Counted from the stretch's first letter, positions 24,110 to 38,700 are shown. The stretch: DNA of 64,000 nt from Brugia malayi (GCF_000002995.4 NW_025062478.1:7912001-7976000), one strand, 5' to 3'. The notes: generated by a model not told the origin, from the letters alone. Made by a program: numbers and translations.

Positions 24110-26567
24110 TCATACTATCAGAGATTTTTTAGAATAAATTTCGTTTATTTTGCTATTTGACCAGAATCGATCTTTTTCCATTTCTGGCGCATCATTGGAT
24201 GCATCATCGACGATACATAATGATACCTAAGAAAGTAAAGAAGTAAAAAGTAAAAAATACAGAAAAATGAAATATTTAAATGGACAATTTGAAATTTTTC
24301 GAGCGAAAAAAGAACTAAAACAAAAATTGTTACTTTTTTTGTAAGAAAGATGGAAGAGAAAAAAATTGAAAACAAACTGCCAAGTTTTTATCAATTAGAA
24401 AATTGCTCTCGAAATCATCATCATCTTCACCGAATGGATTTAAAAGGCCTTCGGCTACTTTCATCCATCCGACAAATATTATAAATTCCATCATTGTAAC
24501 ACATGGCAGTAATAAATCGATCTAGACTTATATGCCTGATTAAAAATTCTAAAAATAAAAATTTTCCTAAGTAATTGCAAGTAATACTAAGCGAATACAA
24601 TTTAAAACACACGTTGCTTTTATTTGGTACGTCACGCTCCGTAATTATAAACTGTCGTGAAATTAAACATATTGCAAAATAAACATAAACAGCTAAAAAT
24701 ACCAGCTGTAATATATTATATAATTCTCTAGAATTAAAATCTGAAACATAAGTTCAAATTGTCATTAAAAAATTAATTCATAAACAAACAGTTAGTTCAC
24801 TTAATTAGGTTTAAGTTGATAAAAGTTAAGTTTAGCTAATATTGGCTTGAAAAGAGATATTAGTTAGTAAGGTCGAATGAAATTTCGAAATAAGTTATTA
24901 ATCCAAGAATCCTAACATGTACAACATCCATTAAAATGAAGATGAAATTCTATAAAAAACTCGATACTTTTACCTGTGGGTATGCTAATGGTATTGGAAC
25001 CCAGTTATAATTGCATAATATCTGAAGATGGTGTCGAAAACTTCTGACTTCCTTTAAATTAATTAATCAAAATATTTTCATAAACTGAAACAAAATAAAT
25101 TTTAATAATTCATTATGCATTTATCGAATGTTCCCTGCATGTTAATTTTAACTCTGCAATTTCAATTAATAAAAACAAACATCACAAAGTTTACAGGCGA
25201 TTGCATCGCTTATAATTTTACCACTTTTACGTCCACGAAAAATAAGTGCATAAATCCAGTTGATAGGTACCCAATATTTATCAAAATCCGGTTGAGTTGA
25301 TTTCAATATTTCGTATTCATTTTCTGACATAAATCCTAAAAAAAATTCTTTAAATGCAAATAAAACGCTATAAAAGAGAAATAATTCTTTTTCACTTAAT
25401 TGTTTGATACAGAAAATGATAATAATGATGACGAGAATTAGTTAACCTGTTTTAATGATGCTATCATAAGTTGGAAAACGTTTCCGTACACGTATGCTAA
25501 TATCTCTATAGATAAGTAATTGTGTTAAACACAGATAGCGTGCCATGGTTCGGCGTAATAACCGAGATTCATCATCTATACCATTTACATATCCGCCAAT
25601 ATACATAGATGTGCTGAAAGTTTGGAATACATACTAGTAATTAAAATAAAAAAATTCTGTAGCTGTGAATTTTGAATCGAGGGAAGAAATTGACTTTCTA
25701 CAATTATTTTATACTTTTAATTTGTAAGATTATCAAAAGAATAAGCAATTTTTTAAACATATGTTCATCACAAATTTATGTACCGTTTATTTAAAAAATT
25801 ATATAAAGTTTAAAAAAAAAAAATTATATATTGGTTTACTTTCCAAGCAATTATTTATTTACAAAAAAATATATATAATCGGTTATTGGAAACAAATTTG
25901 ACTAAATTTAAAATGACCTTTCGATATAGCCCATGTTTTCGAACAGTACCGACCAACGTTTTACGACAGTCTGAACAAAGAAGCCAAGCATAAATGTCAG
26001 TGGGATATAATTAAGATGAGTATCGAAATAATTTGCGAGCTTTTCAAATATTCTAAATATTTCATTCATTAATCGATTATTCTCTTATTCATTTCTATAA
26101 AAATATATTCATGAAGTATAAATTATTAATTATTAAATATAAATACGATTTTTTTTGCAGTTTAAATATTTTTTAACAATCTCACCATCTTCTCAAAATG
26201 CATACTTATTCATTTTTAGCATTAATTAATCAATTGATTAGTCAACTGATTTTCACTTACTAAATAATGTTAGAGTTTCTATCAAATTAAAAAATGCATC
26301 ATAAAAAAATATTTAGCAAATTATTGGAAAATAATAAATAACAAAAAAGGGGAAAAATTGAACATCAAAGAAATTAACGAACACTTTTTGGCTGTAAGTT
26401 AAAAAAAAAGATGACCGATAAATGAATGTTACAATCAGAAAAACCAATGTCCAAATGCAAAGTTCCTTGAGGCACAACTTCCAAATGCTACCCTTCCACC
26501 GAAATATTAAACGGAAAAAATTAAACGATGATGCGGATGCAACATCCATATTATATGAAATTGTCAT
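24110..26567 (-). CDS. Bestrophin-family anion channel (357 aa, 8 exons)
   Basis: Exons: 26383-26567, 25918-26052, 25447-25613, 25181-25335, 24974-25051, 24705-24613 (exon 24613-24705), 24378-24521, 24110-24226; 358 codons including TGA. Bestrophins are pentameric calcium- or bicarbonate-linked chloride channels; nematodes have many paralogues. Visible signatures: FRWKGSIWK at residues 22-30, [17 protein letters not shown], the [11 protein letters not shown] stretch, [18 protein letters not shown], and the calcium-clasp sequence [11 protein letters not shown] near residues 299-309, followed by FLIDKNL. The family usually has VxRWW after the second membrane helix; here it is VKRWS. The protein stops about 50 residues after the clasp, so it lacks the long variable tail. 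The junction at 25181/25051 (GAT|GTTTGT to TTTAAAG|GAA) was chosen because it restores family length. Confidence 0.9.
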
Positions 26568-29463
26568 CTTAACTTTCTATAAAATCATTAAATTTTAAAT
26601 TTAGCAAAATATAAAAAAGAGCAGTTAGAATAACACGCTGACGTGAGTAAATTGATGACAATAGTATTTGAACAAATCCTTAATGAATTCGTAATTTTTT
26701 ATAATCAATTAAACGGTAAGTTAAACTTAATTCTGTTTCTATAATTTAATAATTTTTTGTTCGGAAACTAATTCAGTCCTACTACACTCAACCAGCGATA
26801 CAATCCTCACTTATAAAATGTAAAACTTTTGTTTTTTTAATAAAGAAAAAGGCGATAGACGAACTAAATGCCTAAATGGTACGTTGTAAACATTATATTA
26901 TCCAATCATTTGTCAATAACATTTGCATAGCTGTTGGAGTGAATGTGTTTTTATGTATTTCTATTTTTTACGATTCAGTTCACTCTTTTTCCTCAAAATT
27001 TATTTTCAGATAATAGACATAATTTTAATGATTATTTAAGTAAAGCCTATTTTTACTGGATTAAAAGTGCTAACATATCTTATTATTTTATGCAACCACT
27101 TTAATTTTCTCTAAACTTTGAAAGTTATCAGTTTAATGACATATTTTTTACAACCCGTATGGCTTCCTTTTTCTTGGGGCGTACCAGATGAATTATCATT
27201 ATTTTTCTTTTTTAAATCAATGTTGATTATTAAATTCAATCCCTGTTAGCTATAATTGACTTAAGATGACAAATAACTCAAATAGATACTGTTGATACTG
27301 ACGTTTCAAAGAAAACATTGATGGAGTATTATAATATCTGTGCAACCAGGTGAAACAGATTAATGAACTTTCAGGAATTATGAACTTCACTGCAACTTTC
27401 ACTCTACTCAGCTTTTTACTCAAAGATTATTAAATAAATATAAGTATTAGATACAATTCTTTTTTCTTACCAAAATTGATTTAGTTGTTAAAACCACAAC
27501 ATAACATTTTAAAAAACTATGATTTGATTCAAAATTACTTATTGGCATAATTGCTTACAATCACAAGAATTCTTAAGCTAAACTTAAGCATCCATCTTAC
27601 GATTAAAAACCATTTTATTCACCTGATAAATGATCAATGCATAAAAAAACCACATTTGACCTAGTAATCAATTACATAAATTCATTCACTTACAGTATTG
27701 TTGTTGGTAGTTCTAATTAATGTTCTTCAATTAAAGAAAACAGCGAATCTCCAAAATCCAAAAATTTATCAAAAATGTTTTAAATTCAAACAAAAAAATG
27801 GCATATACCGGCGAAACAAATCCACACTATCCTAAATATTCACTGCACCAAGCATTTGACCAATACCCTCCACGAACAAGCGAATATTAAAATGCGCAGT
27901 TGCGCTGAATAAATTACTTCTTCAGAATAAAGGATTATTGTTTTTGCTAAAGCTTTGCTTTATGTATAATTTGCTATTGTCTGCCACAATAGATCTATTC
28001 AAAAAGAAATGCAAGGGATTCCCTGAAACAATCTCATAGTCTTGAGAACTGTCAGTGCCCATGGCCAGGTACCATCTTCAGCTGTCACTGTATTCGAGAA
28101 TAAAGCTTGTTTCATGAACAAAAATCTCTCATTAACCTTACTAGCATCTTCTGCAATAGGGCTTACCAATCTCGCATTGGTTTTCCCATCCAATAATGCA
28201 TTTACCTCAGTCTTTGGTGGGTCCCTTCAATCAAAATTCTTTGCTAATATCGAAAAGCAGATCACAGGATATTTTGCTTCTATGTTCTATACTATACTCC
28301 CTCCGAAAGTTGACATTTCACTTCTTTAAAACCTTTCACAATAAAGAATAAAAATGAGGTGAAAAACAGTTTTGCAACAAATGTTACGTATTACTGTTCA
28401 ATTCATGTGAAACGCGTTGGGCTGATTGTTGGCTTAAGAAAATTCTTTGCTAATATCGAAATCAATGTGTGAAATTCCTAGCATATTTCTAACAAATTTT
28501 ATTTGAAATCTTGTACATTATTTTATAGTATAGCAAAAATATTTGATTGAATCTAAAGTTTATTACGTGTGCATTGATTATGTTGGCATTTGAATGTGAA
28601 ACGTAAAATCGCTAAATTATCTTTAGTTTCAAATAATAATAAACTGATAAGTAATTCTCTAAGTAGCAACGACGACAATATATTTACTTATTCCCGAGAC
28701 TTCAAAAACTTCTCGATCTACAAAAAGATTTTAACAAATGCTGCAAACAATTCTGTTATCATATATGTAAAAAACTTAGCAAATACTACAATAATCTTTC
28801 ATTTTCATCATTTCTTGAGATAACATATTCCTTTTGATGTATCTCATTCATTTGATAGTTAGTCTTATATAACAATTTCTGGTACATAAGTGATATCCGG
28901 AACATAAAAGTAAGCTGATAAAAATATCTGGAATCTAATATTAAGAGCAGTCTTTCTGACTAAATTACCATTTTCGTGAGCATCAAACTATGCAAAAAGT
29001 TTCGAGTTTTCCACCAAAGTGTTAGTAACTTTCGATGTAATCAGCTTATCTTTACTTATGGCATTTCTCATGGTGATGGTAAAATGAAATGAAAATATAG
29101 AAGTGAAAATATTGTCATGCTGACAAGGCCGCAAGCAATGCAAATGATTACAAGTATATATAGATATGTTCTTCCTGAAAAAGGCCTATGTAATTGACTA
29201 ACTTTACCGGAAATCGAAAGTACTTTCCGAAGTACTATCACGGGAGCAAAATGCTATCACAAAAATAGCTTACTTTAATGAAAAAAAAAAAGAGAATTCT
29301 CATAAAATATTGCTGTTATTTTTTAAAAATTATTACACTTCAAAGTTCAGAAACACTAACTGTATAGAAATTTAAGCTCAAAAAGCTTTCATTTTGATTT
29401 AAGTTCAAAAATGTTATGAGGAAATAATTAGATGATTGACCATTTTTGTGCATTTCGTTCTTC
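26568..29463. other. Gene-poor spacer
   Basis: Apart from the pseudogene-like fragment at 27999-28227 there is no supported gene. A 77-codon + strand ORF at 28590-28823 has no splice context or domain. The phrase attctttgctaatatcgaa recurs at about 28239 and 28443. Confidence 0.5.
27999..28227 (-). pseudogene. Coding-like fragment, probably a decayed gene or retrocopy
   Basis: About 75 codons are open on the minus strand with protein-like composition (DPPKTEV, LLDGKTNARLVSPIAEDASK, EDGTWPWALTVLKT). The same frame is blocked just upstream by a TGA, though an adjacent segment (DLLFDISKEF) looks related. I found no matching start or further exons. I do not recognise the family. It may be a processed-gene relic. 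Confidence 0.35.
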
Positions 29464-30871
29464 CTAGCTATTTTCATCATTTGAGTATTTGAAAATGAAG
29501 AATTCTTGATATAACCAGATATATGCCTCCTCCCTAAACGATTTTTGTGTTGAACATCTTATAGGAATATCGACAATCGGAACTATTAAATAATAAGTGC
29601 ATACTTCTGTATAAAATATTGTGACCAATTACCAATAAACACTTTCATGAATTAACCATGAAATAGACTTTATGATTTGTATTCATGCAAAAAATAGTAG
29701 TGAATTGGAATTAAATCTTTAAAAAAGAATGAGACAAAAAGAAAGTACCAATGGTTGATGCTAATAATGTTTGAGTTGATTCAGATATAATAAACTTTTG
29801 ATGAGATTCACTTTCTGAATTTTCTGAAAATTCTGAATTCAATTCTTTTCATTATTTCATTATTTACTCTTTTTTTCCGAAATTCTGAATTAAAAATAAG
29901 ATAAGTGGAAACAACGTAAATGAAAGTGAAGAAAGAATTACAAAATCATTTGTCATTTGATCATTTGATCAATCGGATGATAAGTTACTTTAGATCATTC
30001 AAGTATGGGTCAGTTTAAGTTAAGACTGATTTCTTCCGTTTGAAATTTTCGGCAATTATATTCAGTATTTTGTTATTTCCTGATTTTGTGACTTCTGTTG
30101 AATCATTATTTAAACTGAAAAGCCGTACCTGTAACTATAGTAGTTTCTGGTTCGATGGTAGTTGTGGCTGTAATAAAATAGACACTTTCATTTTTGTTCT
30201 ACACACAATTTTGGTTAATTATTATAGCAAATTATTGAATCATATTTAGTAGTATTAGAATTCAGTGAAGTGTTACCGTAATATAAATGAGGAGCATATT
30301 CCGTAAAAGTAGTTGTTTCCATGGAAGTGGTATTTATTCTAATAAATAATGAATTTGCTTCTGAAATGGAGAATCTGCCACCTGTTTTTATAGAGTGATC
30401 AATTCAAACGTTAGAAACTGACATGTTCATTACAGAGTATTTGAATAATTGCGATCAGCAGGAATTCCAAAGATAGTAAGAAAAAAGATCTTTTGACAAA
30501 TTTCATACTTCTGTGAAACTTGGAAAAAGCAGATGTCTAAACTTCAGGTAGGTAGAGATTGAACCCGTGTTCGATAAGTCATAGCTTTGATAGATTCATT
30601 AGTCAGTTGATAATTTCATCACAAGTTAAATGAACACTGTCTTTTTTCTAAATATCTACTTGTAAAACTTTAAAAGACTGAGTTTTCGTTGAAAAATTCA
30701 AATTTGAACCTAAATAAAGATATTACCATCTGAAGAGCTTAAAATAAGGGTGGCGTATGAAAGAACCATTAGGGAGAGTGTTAGTGCACGTCTGTTAATA
30801 CCACGAGAATGTGAACATAACGCATCTACGACGAGTGATATACCAAAAGCGCCTGCAACACAACCGTCCAT
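29464..30871 (-). CDS. Thr-rich membrane or secreted protein, all introns phase 1 (150 aa, 5 exons)
   Basis: Exons: 30727-30871, 30277-30360, 30129-30167, 29749-29814, 29464-29582; 151 codons including TAG. All four introns interrupt after the first codon base, with donors GTAATA, GTAACA, GTACGG and GTACTT and acceptors TTTCAG, TTACAG, ATTCAG and TAATAG. Exon 1 gives two hydrophobic segments (about residues 4-19 and 30-45). Exons 2-4 encode short Thr/Ser-rich pieces (NTTSMETTTFTEY, TTTIEPETTIVT, SESTQTLLASTI), plausible O-glycosylated stalk or linker. The last exon is more polar with one Cys. The ATG at 30871 has no clear leader acceptor; the frame stays open upstream, so a 5' exon may be missing. 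Family not recognised. Confidence 0.68.
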
Positions 30872-32711
30872 TACAGTTAAAAAAGTTATTAAAAGGTTTT
30901 GGTCACAGCGTATATGGCCTTGCACTTATAATTTATTGGTTATGCAAACATTGCAATATCGTTTCATTAATTATTTACATAAATCGCTATCACTATTGCT
31001 TCCAAAGTCACAAATCTTAGCAAATATGTAAACGATTGGATTTGAGAAAAAATACTAAGCTAAATTGCAAGGAGCTTGTGCAGAGTAAGTCCAACTTTAA
31101 ACTTTGTGCTGAAATAAAATACTACACTAAGGTGCTAGGAGTTTGGAAGAGTAAACTTACCAAACCAAAATAATAGTAAATCATAAAGAGTAAATTTAAG
31201 AGACAAGCATTTTGTAAAATGAAGTTAATAGCAGAAAAAACTTCAAGCAAATAAGACATAAAAAGGTATGAATGTAGGCAAGAAAGTGCAAGGCAGTGAT
31301 TATCACTAAAAGTGAAACTGAAACGACAATAATTTATTAATTTAGATATTTAAGAGACGAGCATTTGTAATACGAACATTGGGAGAAATTTCCTTGAGTC
31401 TCTGTGCAAAAAGTATTCTTCCATCTTTTCTAGACTGTCAATCTTCACCTTACCACTTTAAGCAGGTAAATCATTTCCTTTCAGGACATCTCGTATAATT
31501 TCTTGCTTTTTGCTATGAATACCATCATTCAGTTTCTATTCTCTTCAATACATTCTACTATTAATTTTTATGAAAATATGTAAAACAGCACAATCAGTAT
31601 GCATAGGTTATAAGATTGTTTCTTACAAGGTTGTGCATTAAACGTGTAGAGATTTCTACATTAATTTTATTCTACAAGAAAAGAATAAATATTTTCCTTT
31701 CATATTTTTATTTATCGATAGCATGTATATAACTTTCCCAAAAAAATACTGAAACAAATTATATAAAATTGGAAGAAGTCGAATGATCGAATGCCAAGGA
31801 TACAGTGAATAAAAATCACATATTTAGAAGAAAACAATGACACTGTCGTCTCGTTTCACTTTTATTACAAAAAAATATACATTTCGCCATAAAGATGTTA
31901 TGCTGCTAAAAGATCATAATGCATACCGTTCGTAAGCGAAAGAAAAGATGAGGACATTGAGGACATCTGTGAAAGTTTACACATTCTAAGGTGAGGGATA
32001 ACCTTCAAGTCCGATTGCATGCTAAAGTTCGGGTTGTGATAATTCAGAAGCTAGACCCAAAATGTTTCATGGAAATGCTTTTGTTAAATTTAGTGACAAA
32101 AGAAGAAAAGACACAAAGGCACTTTTCAGAAAGAAAATAATTCTCAATTATCTTTGAAATCTAAAAGATTTGTGGAAGAGAGGTGATAGCAATATATGAA
32201 TAAATGATTCTGGAATCCTTTATTCATATATTTATTACTAATAAATGGTTCTGAAAAAGATCAACTGTATAAAATACTTTGTATAAAATACTTTATATAA
32301 AATACTTTTGAAATGCTTTGTATAAAATAGCATTTCACCGAAGTAGAAGACGGATCTACACCTGAGTCATCCGAATATAATCTAGATCAATGTTTATGTC
32401 GCCATGAATGCAATGCAATTAAACGTGATGCTATATAAGAATTACTTTAGATCTGCACAAAGCTATAAGTTATATAACAATTAAAATTCATAAAATAATC
32501 AATGTATAAAGAAAAAAAACGGTGAAAAAAAGAAGTAAAAACAAAATTTGGATCAATCAATATTATTATGCCCATTAATAACCTAAGCAAATGATAATCG
32601 TCAGCAAACGGATAATTTATGCACAATTGAAAAAAGGCATAAATAAATGGAACCAAGGACATGAGCAAATTTGTAGTTTTAGAGCTTCAAAGTATATAAC
32701 TATTCTTCATT
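30872..32711. other. Spacer between genes
   Basis: No supported exons on either strand. The + strand ORFs at 30750-31031 overlap exon 1 of the Thr-rich protein gene in antisense and are treated as shadows. The right part serves as 3' flank of the myosin gene. Confidence 0.5.
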
Positions 32712-35700
32712 TCATTGTGCCAGATCTGATTGAGATGGTACCCGGATAAAGCTTGCACTAGCACTTAGAGCAAGTGGAGCAATCGTTGAAGCTCGATTCC
32801 TTGAACGAAGCTTTGCCAATGAATTTTCCGCGATATCTGCCCGTTCGTTAGCATCATCAAGTTGTGTTTGCAATTGTCGGTATTTGCCTAGATTAATTGC
32901 AGCTACTTCTTCCTGGAATGAATTATGGATTCAAAAATTACAAATACTGAACAAATTAATGGACGACCCCAGATTTGCGATCTGTAAGATTACATTAAAT
33001 TTTTGATATCAAAAGTTTCTTTTCTGATTATTGATGACTGATAGCCTAATCTAATTTTTTTTCTAATTTTCGTTTGTTTTTTAAGTCCTGTGAAAAAAAA
33101 AAACCTTTTTAAACTTTTTGCAGCTTACATATTCTAAAAAGAGAAGAATTTAACCTACCGCTTCTTCAACCTGCCGTTTGTAGATCTTTATTTTGATTTG
33201 CAATTTATCGACTAGTTCCGTTAATCGATCATTGTTCTTTCTATCTTCTTCACACTACAACGTACAAATAAAAATTCGCAAAAAGAAAAAAAAGAAATTT
33301 TGCTCAGTCTAATATAAAGAACTCAACATTTCAATCTACAGTTACCTGGAATTGCAATTCTTTGATACGCCTATCTCCCTTTTTCAATTCCTTTTCATAG
33401 TCTGAGCTTCGTCTCTGCTCACCATCTAACTCCTGCTCCAATTCCCGAATGCGCATCTCCAATTTAGCGATGATTTTTTGTCCACTACGCAGTGCGGCCT
33501 GCTCCGCTTCATCCAAACGTACCTGAAAATTGAAAAAATAATCGTTTCAAGAAAAATAAGCGACACTTTGTAAAAAAAATAATTTTATTTCACCAAATTC
33601 CAAACTTATAAGCTTTACATTGTCACTATAAATTCTCCATTTTGTACCAAAATGTAACCTGCATCTCTTTGATTTGTACTTCGAGTGCGCGACGCATTCT
33701 TTCTACGTGCACCGAATGCTCCTGTTCTTGGCGTAGCTCTTCCGCAAGTCGTGCTGCATCTGCGGAAGCTTGCTTTAGCATTTCGTCGGTATTCTTAAGC
33801 TGTGACGTCACGTCGTCTAATTCCACCTGAAATTCTCAATTCTCCAAGAAGACTAGAATTCCGAAAAAAGTAACCAACTTTTTATTTCATGCAGTCTTCT
33901 CAAAAAAGATTAAAATCTTATTCATTTAGATCATGTTTAAACAGGTATTTCATTTTTTAAATAAAAGGTGGCAAAAGATGTAAACATACGTGAACAGTCT
34001 GTAACTCAGACTCCAACTTTCTCCTCGTGTTGTTAATTGCATTAACTTGGTTTGTCAAATCGTTCACTGTTTCACGTAATTCAATAGCATCCTGTTCAGC
34101 TGCGCGACGAGCACGTTCAGCCTGTAATCATCTCAGAGTTATGCCTCCTCCTTTCTTGAACTTGATGATCTTAAACTTATAAATGACACAACCTACCATT
34201 TCAGCTTGATTAGCAAGCTCATCTTTTTCGGCTTGCAGAATAGCTGCTCTCTTTTGTGTGTTAGATAACTGTTCCCTGAAAATAAAATTATAATAGAAAA
34301 ATTGACTATTTCCTATTTCTTTTTAACTTACTATTTTAATTCTGAACTTAAGTGTAATCAGTTATAAAATTAAGGGCAAAATAAAGGGTAAATTTACGCA
34401 AGATCGTCTTTTTGTCTTTGTTCATCTTCAATCTGCATCTGCAATTCTCGGATCTGCTCCTGATATCGCTTTATTGTCTTTTGCGCATCTGCATTCGCCT
34501 TGTTGGCATGGTCAAGAGCTACTTCAAGTTCCTGAAAAAAAAAAAATATTTTAGGGTGAAATCTATTTGAAATCGACTTGAAGCCTATTATACTGCCCTT
34601 AAGGCTAGTAATCATAGTGAATTCGGTCATGCAAAGGATATAAGTTACTGACATTGATATCTTGCTCAAGTTTCTTCTTGATGCGCAATGCCTCTTGTTT
34701 AGCTTTCATTTCCGCTTCAAGAGTTGCTTGCATGCTTTCAAGAGCTCGCTGATGATTCTTACGAGTGTTCTCGAATTCTTCTTCCTTCTCTTGAATTCTC
34801 TTTTCGATTTCAGCACGTACTTGCGACACCTCCACCTATAAACAAATTATAAAAGAACATCAAGTAATCAGCTTTCCTCGTCCAAAAACAACATCCTAAA
34901 GTTTTCAGAATTCGAAACTGATTATCACATTTTGACTACTGTATTTTCTTTTGAGGTAAAAAAGTTACCTGTGCCCGCAAAACTTTAGCTTCTTCAGCTT
35001 CCAGAGCAGATTCGGCATCATCCAGAGCTTTCTGCAGTTCTTCCTTTTCGACTTCGAGACGACGCACCATTTTCTGCAGTTCATGTACCGATCGTCCACC
35101 TTCGGTAAGTTGATCAGTTAAATCCTTGATTTCTAATGACAATGATTTGTTTTCTCGGCGTAAACTTTCTATTTGCTGTAATAATTTGATCCTTTTTTAA
35201 TTCATATAATTAATTCATATTTCACTTTCTCTAAGTATATTTGTGTTGGAATGTAATGTACATTTTTTTAAACACATTATTCATTTAAAACTTTTTTGTA
35301 TTTAATATTTTTTATGCTAGAAAATAAGAATATTTACTTCAAGCAATTCATCCTGGGCACTCTTGGCTCTGAATAACTCGGTAGAGAGATTACGGTTGTC
35401 CCGTTGCGCTCCTTCAAGCTCAGCTGCCAAATCATCACACTTTTTTTTCCATTCTTCGACTATACGATCGAATGCTCTTTGTTTTTTTTCTAAGGCTCCT
35501 ACATAGGCTGCTGCCCGCTCAACATCAACCTGAATTTTGTATTATTTCAAGGAAATAATTTCTAAATTTTGTGTTTTTTATTTAAGAAAGTTTTTTGTGC
35601 TTCAACTTTTAAAGACACAAATATTTTAACAATGTGTTAACACAATTTCTATATGTCTCATAATTATCAGTAACTTTTGCAGAAGATATAGTATGAGGAA

Positions 35701-38700
35701 TCCACCAAATGAGCGCAAAAATTACCTGAGCATCATCTAAATCGCCCATCAGCTTGTGCCGAGTCTTTTCTAAAGACATAATCTTCGCATTGGCTGCTTC
35801 ATTTACATCCGTAAGATCTTGTACTTTTTCCATAAGTTTACGCCTTAATTTCAAATTTTAAAAGTTTTGTGAAAAAAAAAAAAAAAAAAAACAGCTGGGT
35901 GCTCTGTTTAGCTGTTGAAAATGACCAAAACTTTTGAATAAAAATTTAGTGAGTTCAACAATTTTAAAACTTTACTTAGCTTCTTCAATTTCTTCCATTT
36001 TGGCCAGCCCTTCACCCTCAAATCGCGCCTTCCACTGTTGAATTTCAGCGTTCAGCTTACTCATTTGGCGCAGGCATTCTGCTTTACCCTAAATAACTAT
36101 AAATAAAGGCTGTGAAGAAGCCATAAATGATTACGTAAATTTAAAAAGTTTTGAAATAAATATATACAGGTTAAAAGTGTCTTATACAACCTCAGATTCT
36201 TCATCAGCGTGAATGCGGAGATTATCATTCTGATGCTCCAAATTTTTCACCTGGGCTGTCAGATTTTGTCGTTCTCTAAAGTATATTTAAATTCCAGTTA
36301 TGAAATTTTGAAAAAAATTCGAAAAATATAAAACAAATGAAATTTCAGATTTATAAATGAATTTGAGAATTCCTTCAGTTATATAAAAATACAGATGCAA
36401 ATGACCTTGATTCTTCCTCAGCCACACGTTTTGCTTCTTCCAACTGGCTCAAAAGTTGCGCTTTCAATCGATGAAGTCCATTAATCTATCAAAGTCAAGT
36501 TTTCATCAAAAATCTAAATTAGTTATCTCTTTCTGGTGCTAGAAGGAATTATTTTAAAAATTATATTCCTTATTTTGATTAAATTATTAACAAAAAATGG
36601 CTTGTTAAACTCAAGTCAAAATTAAAGTATGTCAAATAGTCACACTGAAATACCTGGTTCTCAAGGTCCTCTAATTGTCGCGACAAATCGTTATTCTCAT
36701 TCGATAGCCTGTTCTTTAACGCCGTGAAATCGTTAATTAGACGTGTCTAAAAAATTGTAGTAACTTACGAAATGACAATGGCAATAAAAAACAAAAAAGG
36801 CACTTTCTTTTTGAAGAAAGAAGAAAGTTAAAAAAAATGATTCAACATAAATTATTATGATATCATATATTTTTCCCAGCCATTGTTTTCTCCAGAAAAA
36901 GATAGCATCTTTTCACTATGCTTCTTAATTCTGTCTCCTTTGTGACATGCCATATAATTGCTTACTTCGGCTTTTTTTTTTCTAGGAACTACTGAAAGGA
37001 TTTCAACTTTCACTACCTGCTCGTCAGCTTTTGTTTGAAGCTCCGAATATTGCATTTCCAAAAGTTTGCAATGTTTCTCGAATTCCTGTTTCTGTCTACT
37101 CTCAGCATCAGCATTTGCGTTTGCTTCTTCCAGATCTCGAAGCATCTGCGCTTTATCTTTGTCTAATTTGGCTTTCAACTTTTGCAGCTGCTCTAATTGA
37201 TCACTGAGTTCCGCAACGGCATCACTGTGCTTTTTACGCAAAACAGAAATTTGCAGCTCATGATTCATATTATTTTCCTGAAACGGTGATGACTTTTAAG
37301 CGAGAGGAATAATGAATGGACTGAGCAGTCTCAGCCACAACATCAAATATTAATACTCATTTAGATAGATTTTACCAAATAATCCAAAAAGGAATAAACC
37401 CCCATACTTCCAAATCTCTCTTCAATTTGGCCATTTCAGCTTCACGTTTTTTGTTCAGTTCTATTTGCGCCGCAGTAGCACCACCTTGTTCATCTAGACG
37501 TTGCGTTATTTCATCCAGCTCACGTTGTAGGTCTCCTTTTGCACGATCTAATTTACCACGTGATTGCCGTTCTTGCTCCAAGTCTTCTTCAAGTTCAGCA
37601 ATACTAAAACAAAACATGTTAATTTCCAGAAAATTCATTTAAATTTGCACTCCAAGTAAAACAATTTCAAAAATTTCCAGTACTAACCAAAATGTAATCA
37701 TATGATTAACTATTACCGGCCTTCCAGATCCTTGATTTGTTTCTGAAGCTTGTTAACTGCCGATTGCTCACCATCGAGCTTACCAACTGTAGCTATCAAG
37801 TCTGCATCTTTCCTTCAATTAAAATGCCATAAATTTAAATAGAAATCAAAGAAAGAGGAAAAAAAAAGCAGTTCTTTTTTAACTTCGTCCTCTTTCATTG
37901 CATAATATAAACTTTCACCAAGGCAACTTTAACGTATTTCGATGGCAATCGTCCAATCACACTTTTGCCTCATTTTTTTGGTCATCTATTTTTACCTCCT
38001 TAGAATTTGTTCAATGTCATGTTTTTGTTTTGTGATTTCATCCATATTCTCTTGAGCCACCTTCAATTCACCTTCCACTTTTCTTTTAGCTTTTTCTAAA
38101 TCCAGGCGCATACGCTTTTCACGTTCAAGTTTTTCTTCCATCTGAAATAAACTAAATTTGATTATAATTGGAGTTAGAAAAATAGTTAAGCGTTTTATTG
38201 ATAATGCTTTACTCATACGACTAGAAATCAATGACTCAACAGATAAATCGGTTTTAACTTAAACTGCAATTAATTAGTTTGTTCATTTCTATACGGTAAA
38301 GACAACTAACATCATCCAATTGCTGCTCGATTTTTGTCTTAAGCCTTTCCATGTGATTGACTTTATCTTCTTCAACTTGCAAGTCTTCCATTAATTTCCT
38401 GTTCATCTGTAAGTTAATTATAGTACGAATTCAAAGAAAATTTTATTTGTTTTAAAATGCAACGACGAATTTGAAATAGTCTGTTGCAGAAGTTAAGCAA
38501 AAAAATGAAAAAAAAAAATGCAAAAAAAAGGACAAGAAAAAAACAAAAGAAAGTATACAAATTAGAATAAATAAAAAAACACTAAAAACTACTCACAATT
38601 CAAAACTCACACCATTTCTAGTTTGGTTTTTCCTTTTCCTTTTTTTTGTTAACAACAACTATGCTTTGGCAGTTTCAAATCCTTTCCCTAATTCAAAAAT

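Noticed and set aside
30750..31031. 93-codon + strand ORF
   Set aside because: Overlaps in antisense the first exon of the Thr-rich membrane protein gene, whose exon chain is phase-consistent.
33642..33830. Cys/Ser-rich + strand ORF, and similar one at 37427-37642
   Set aside because: Antisense shadows of myosin rod exons.
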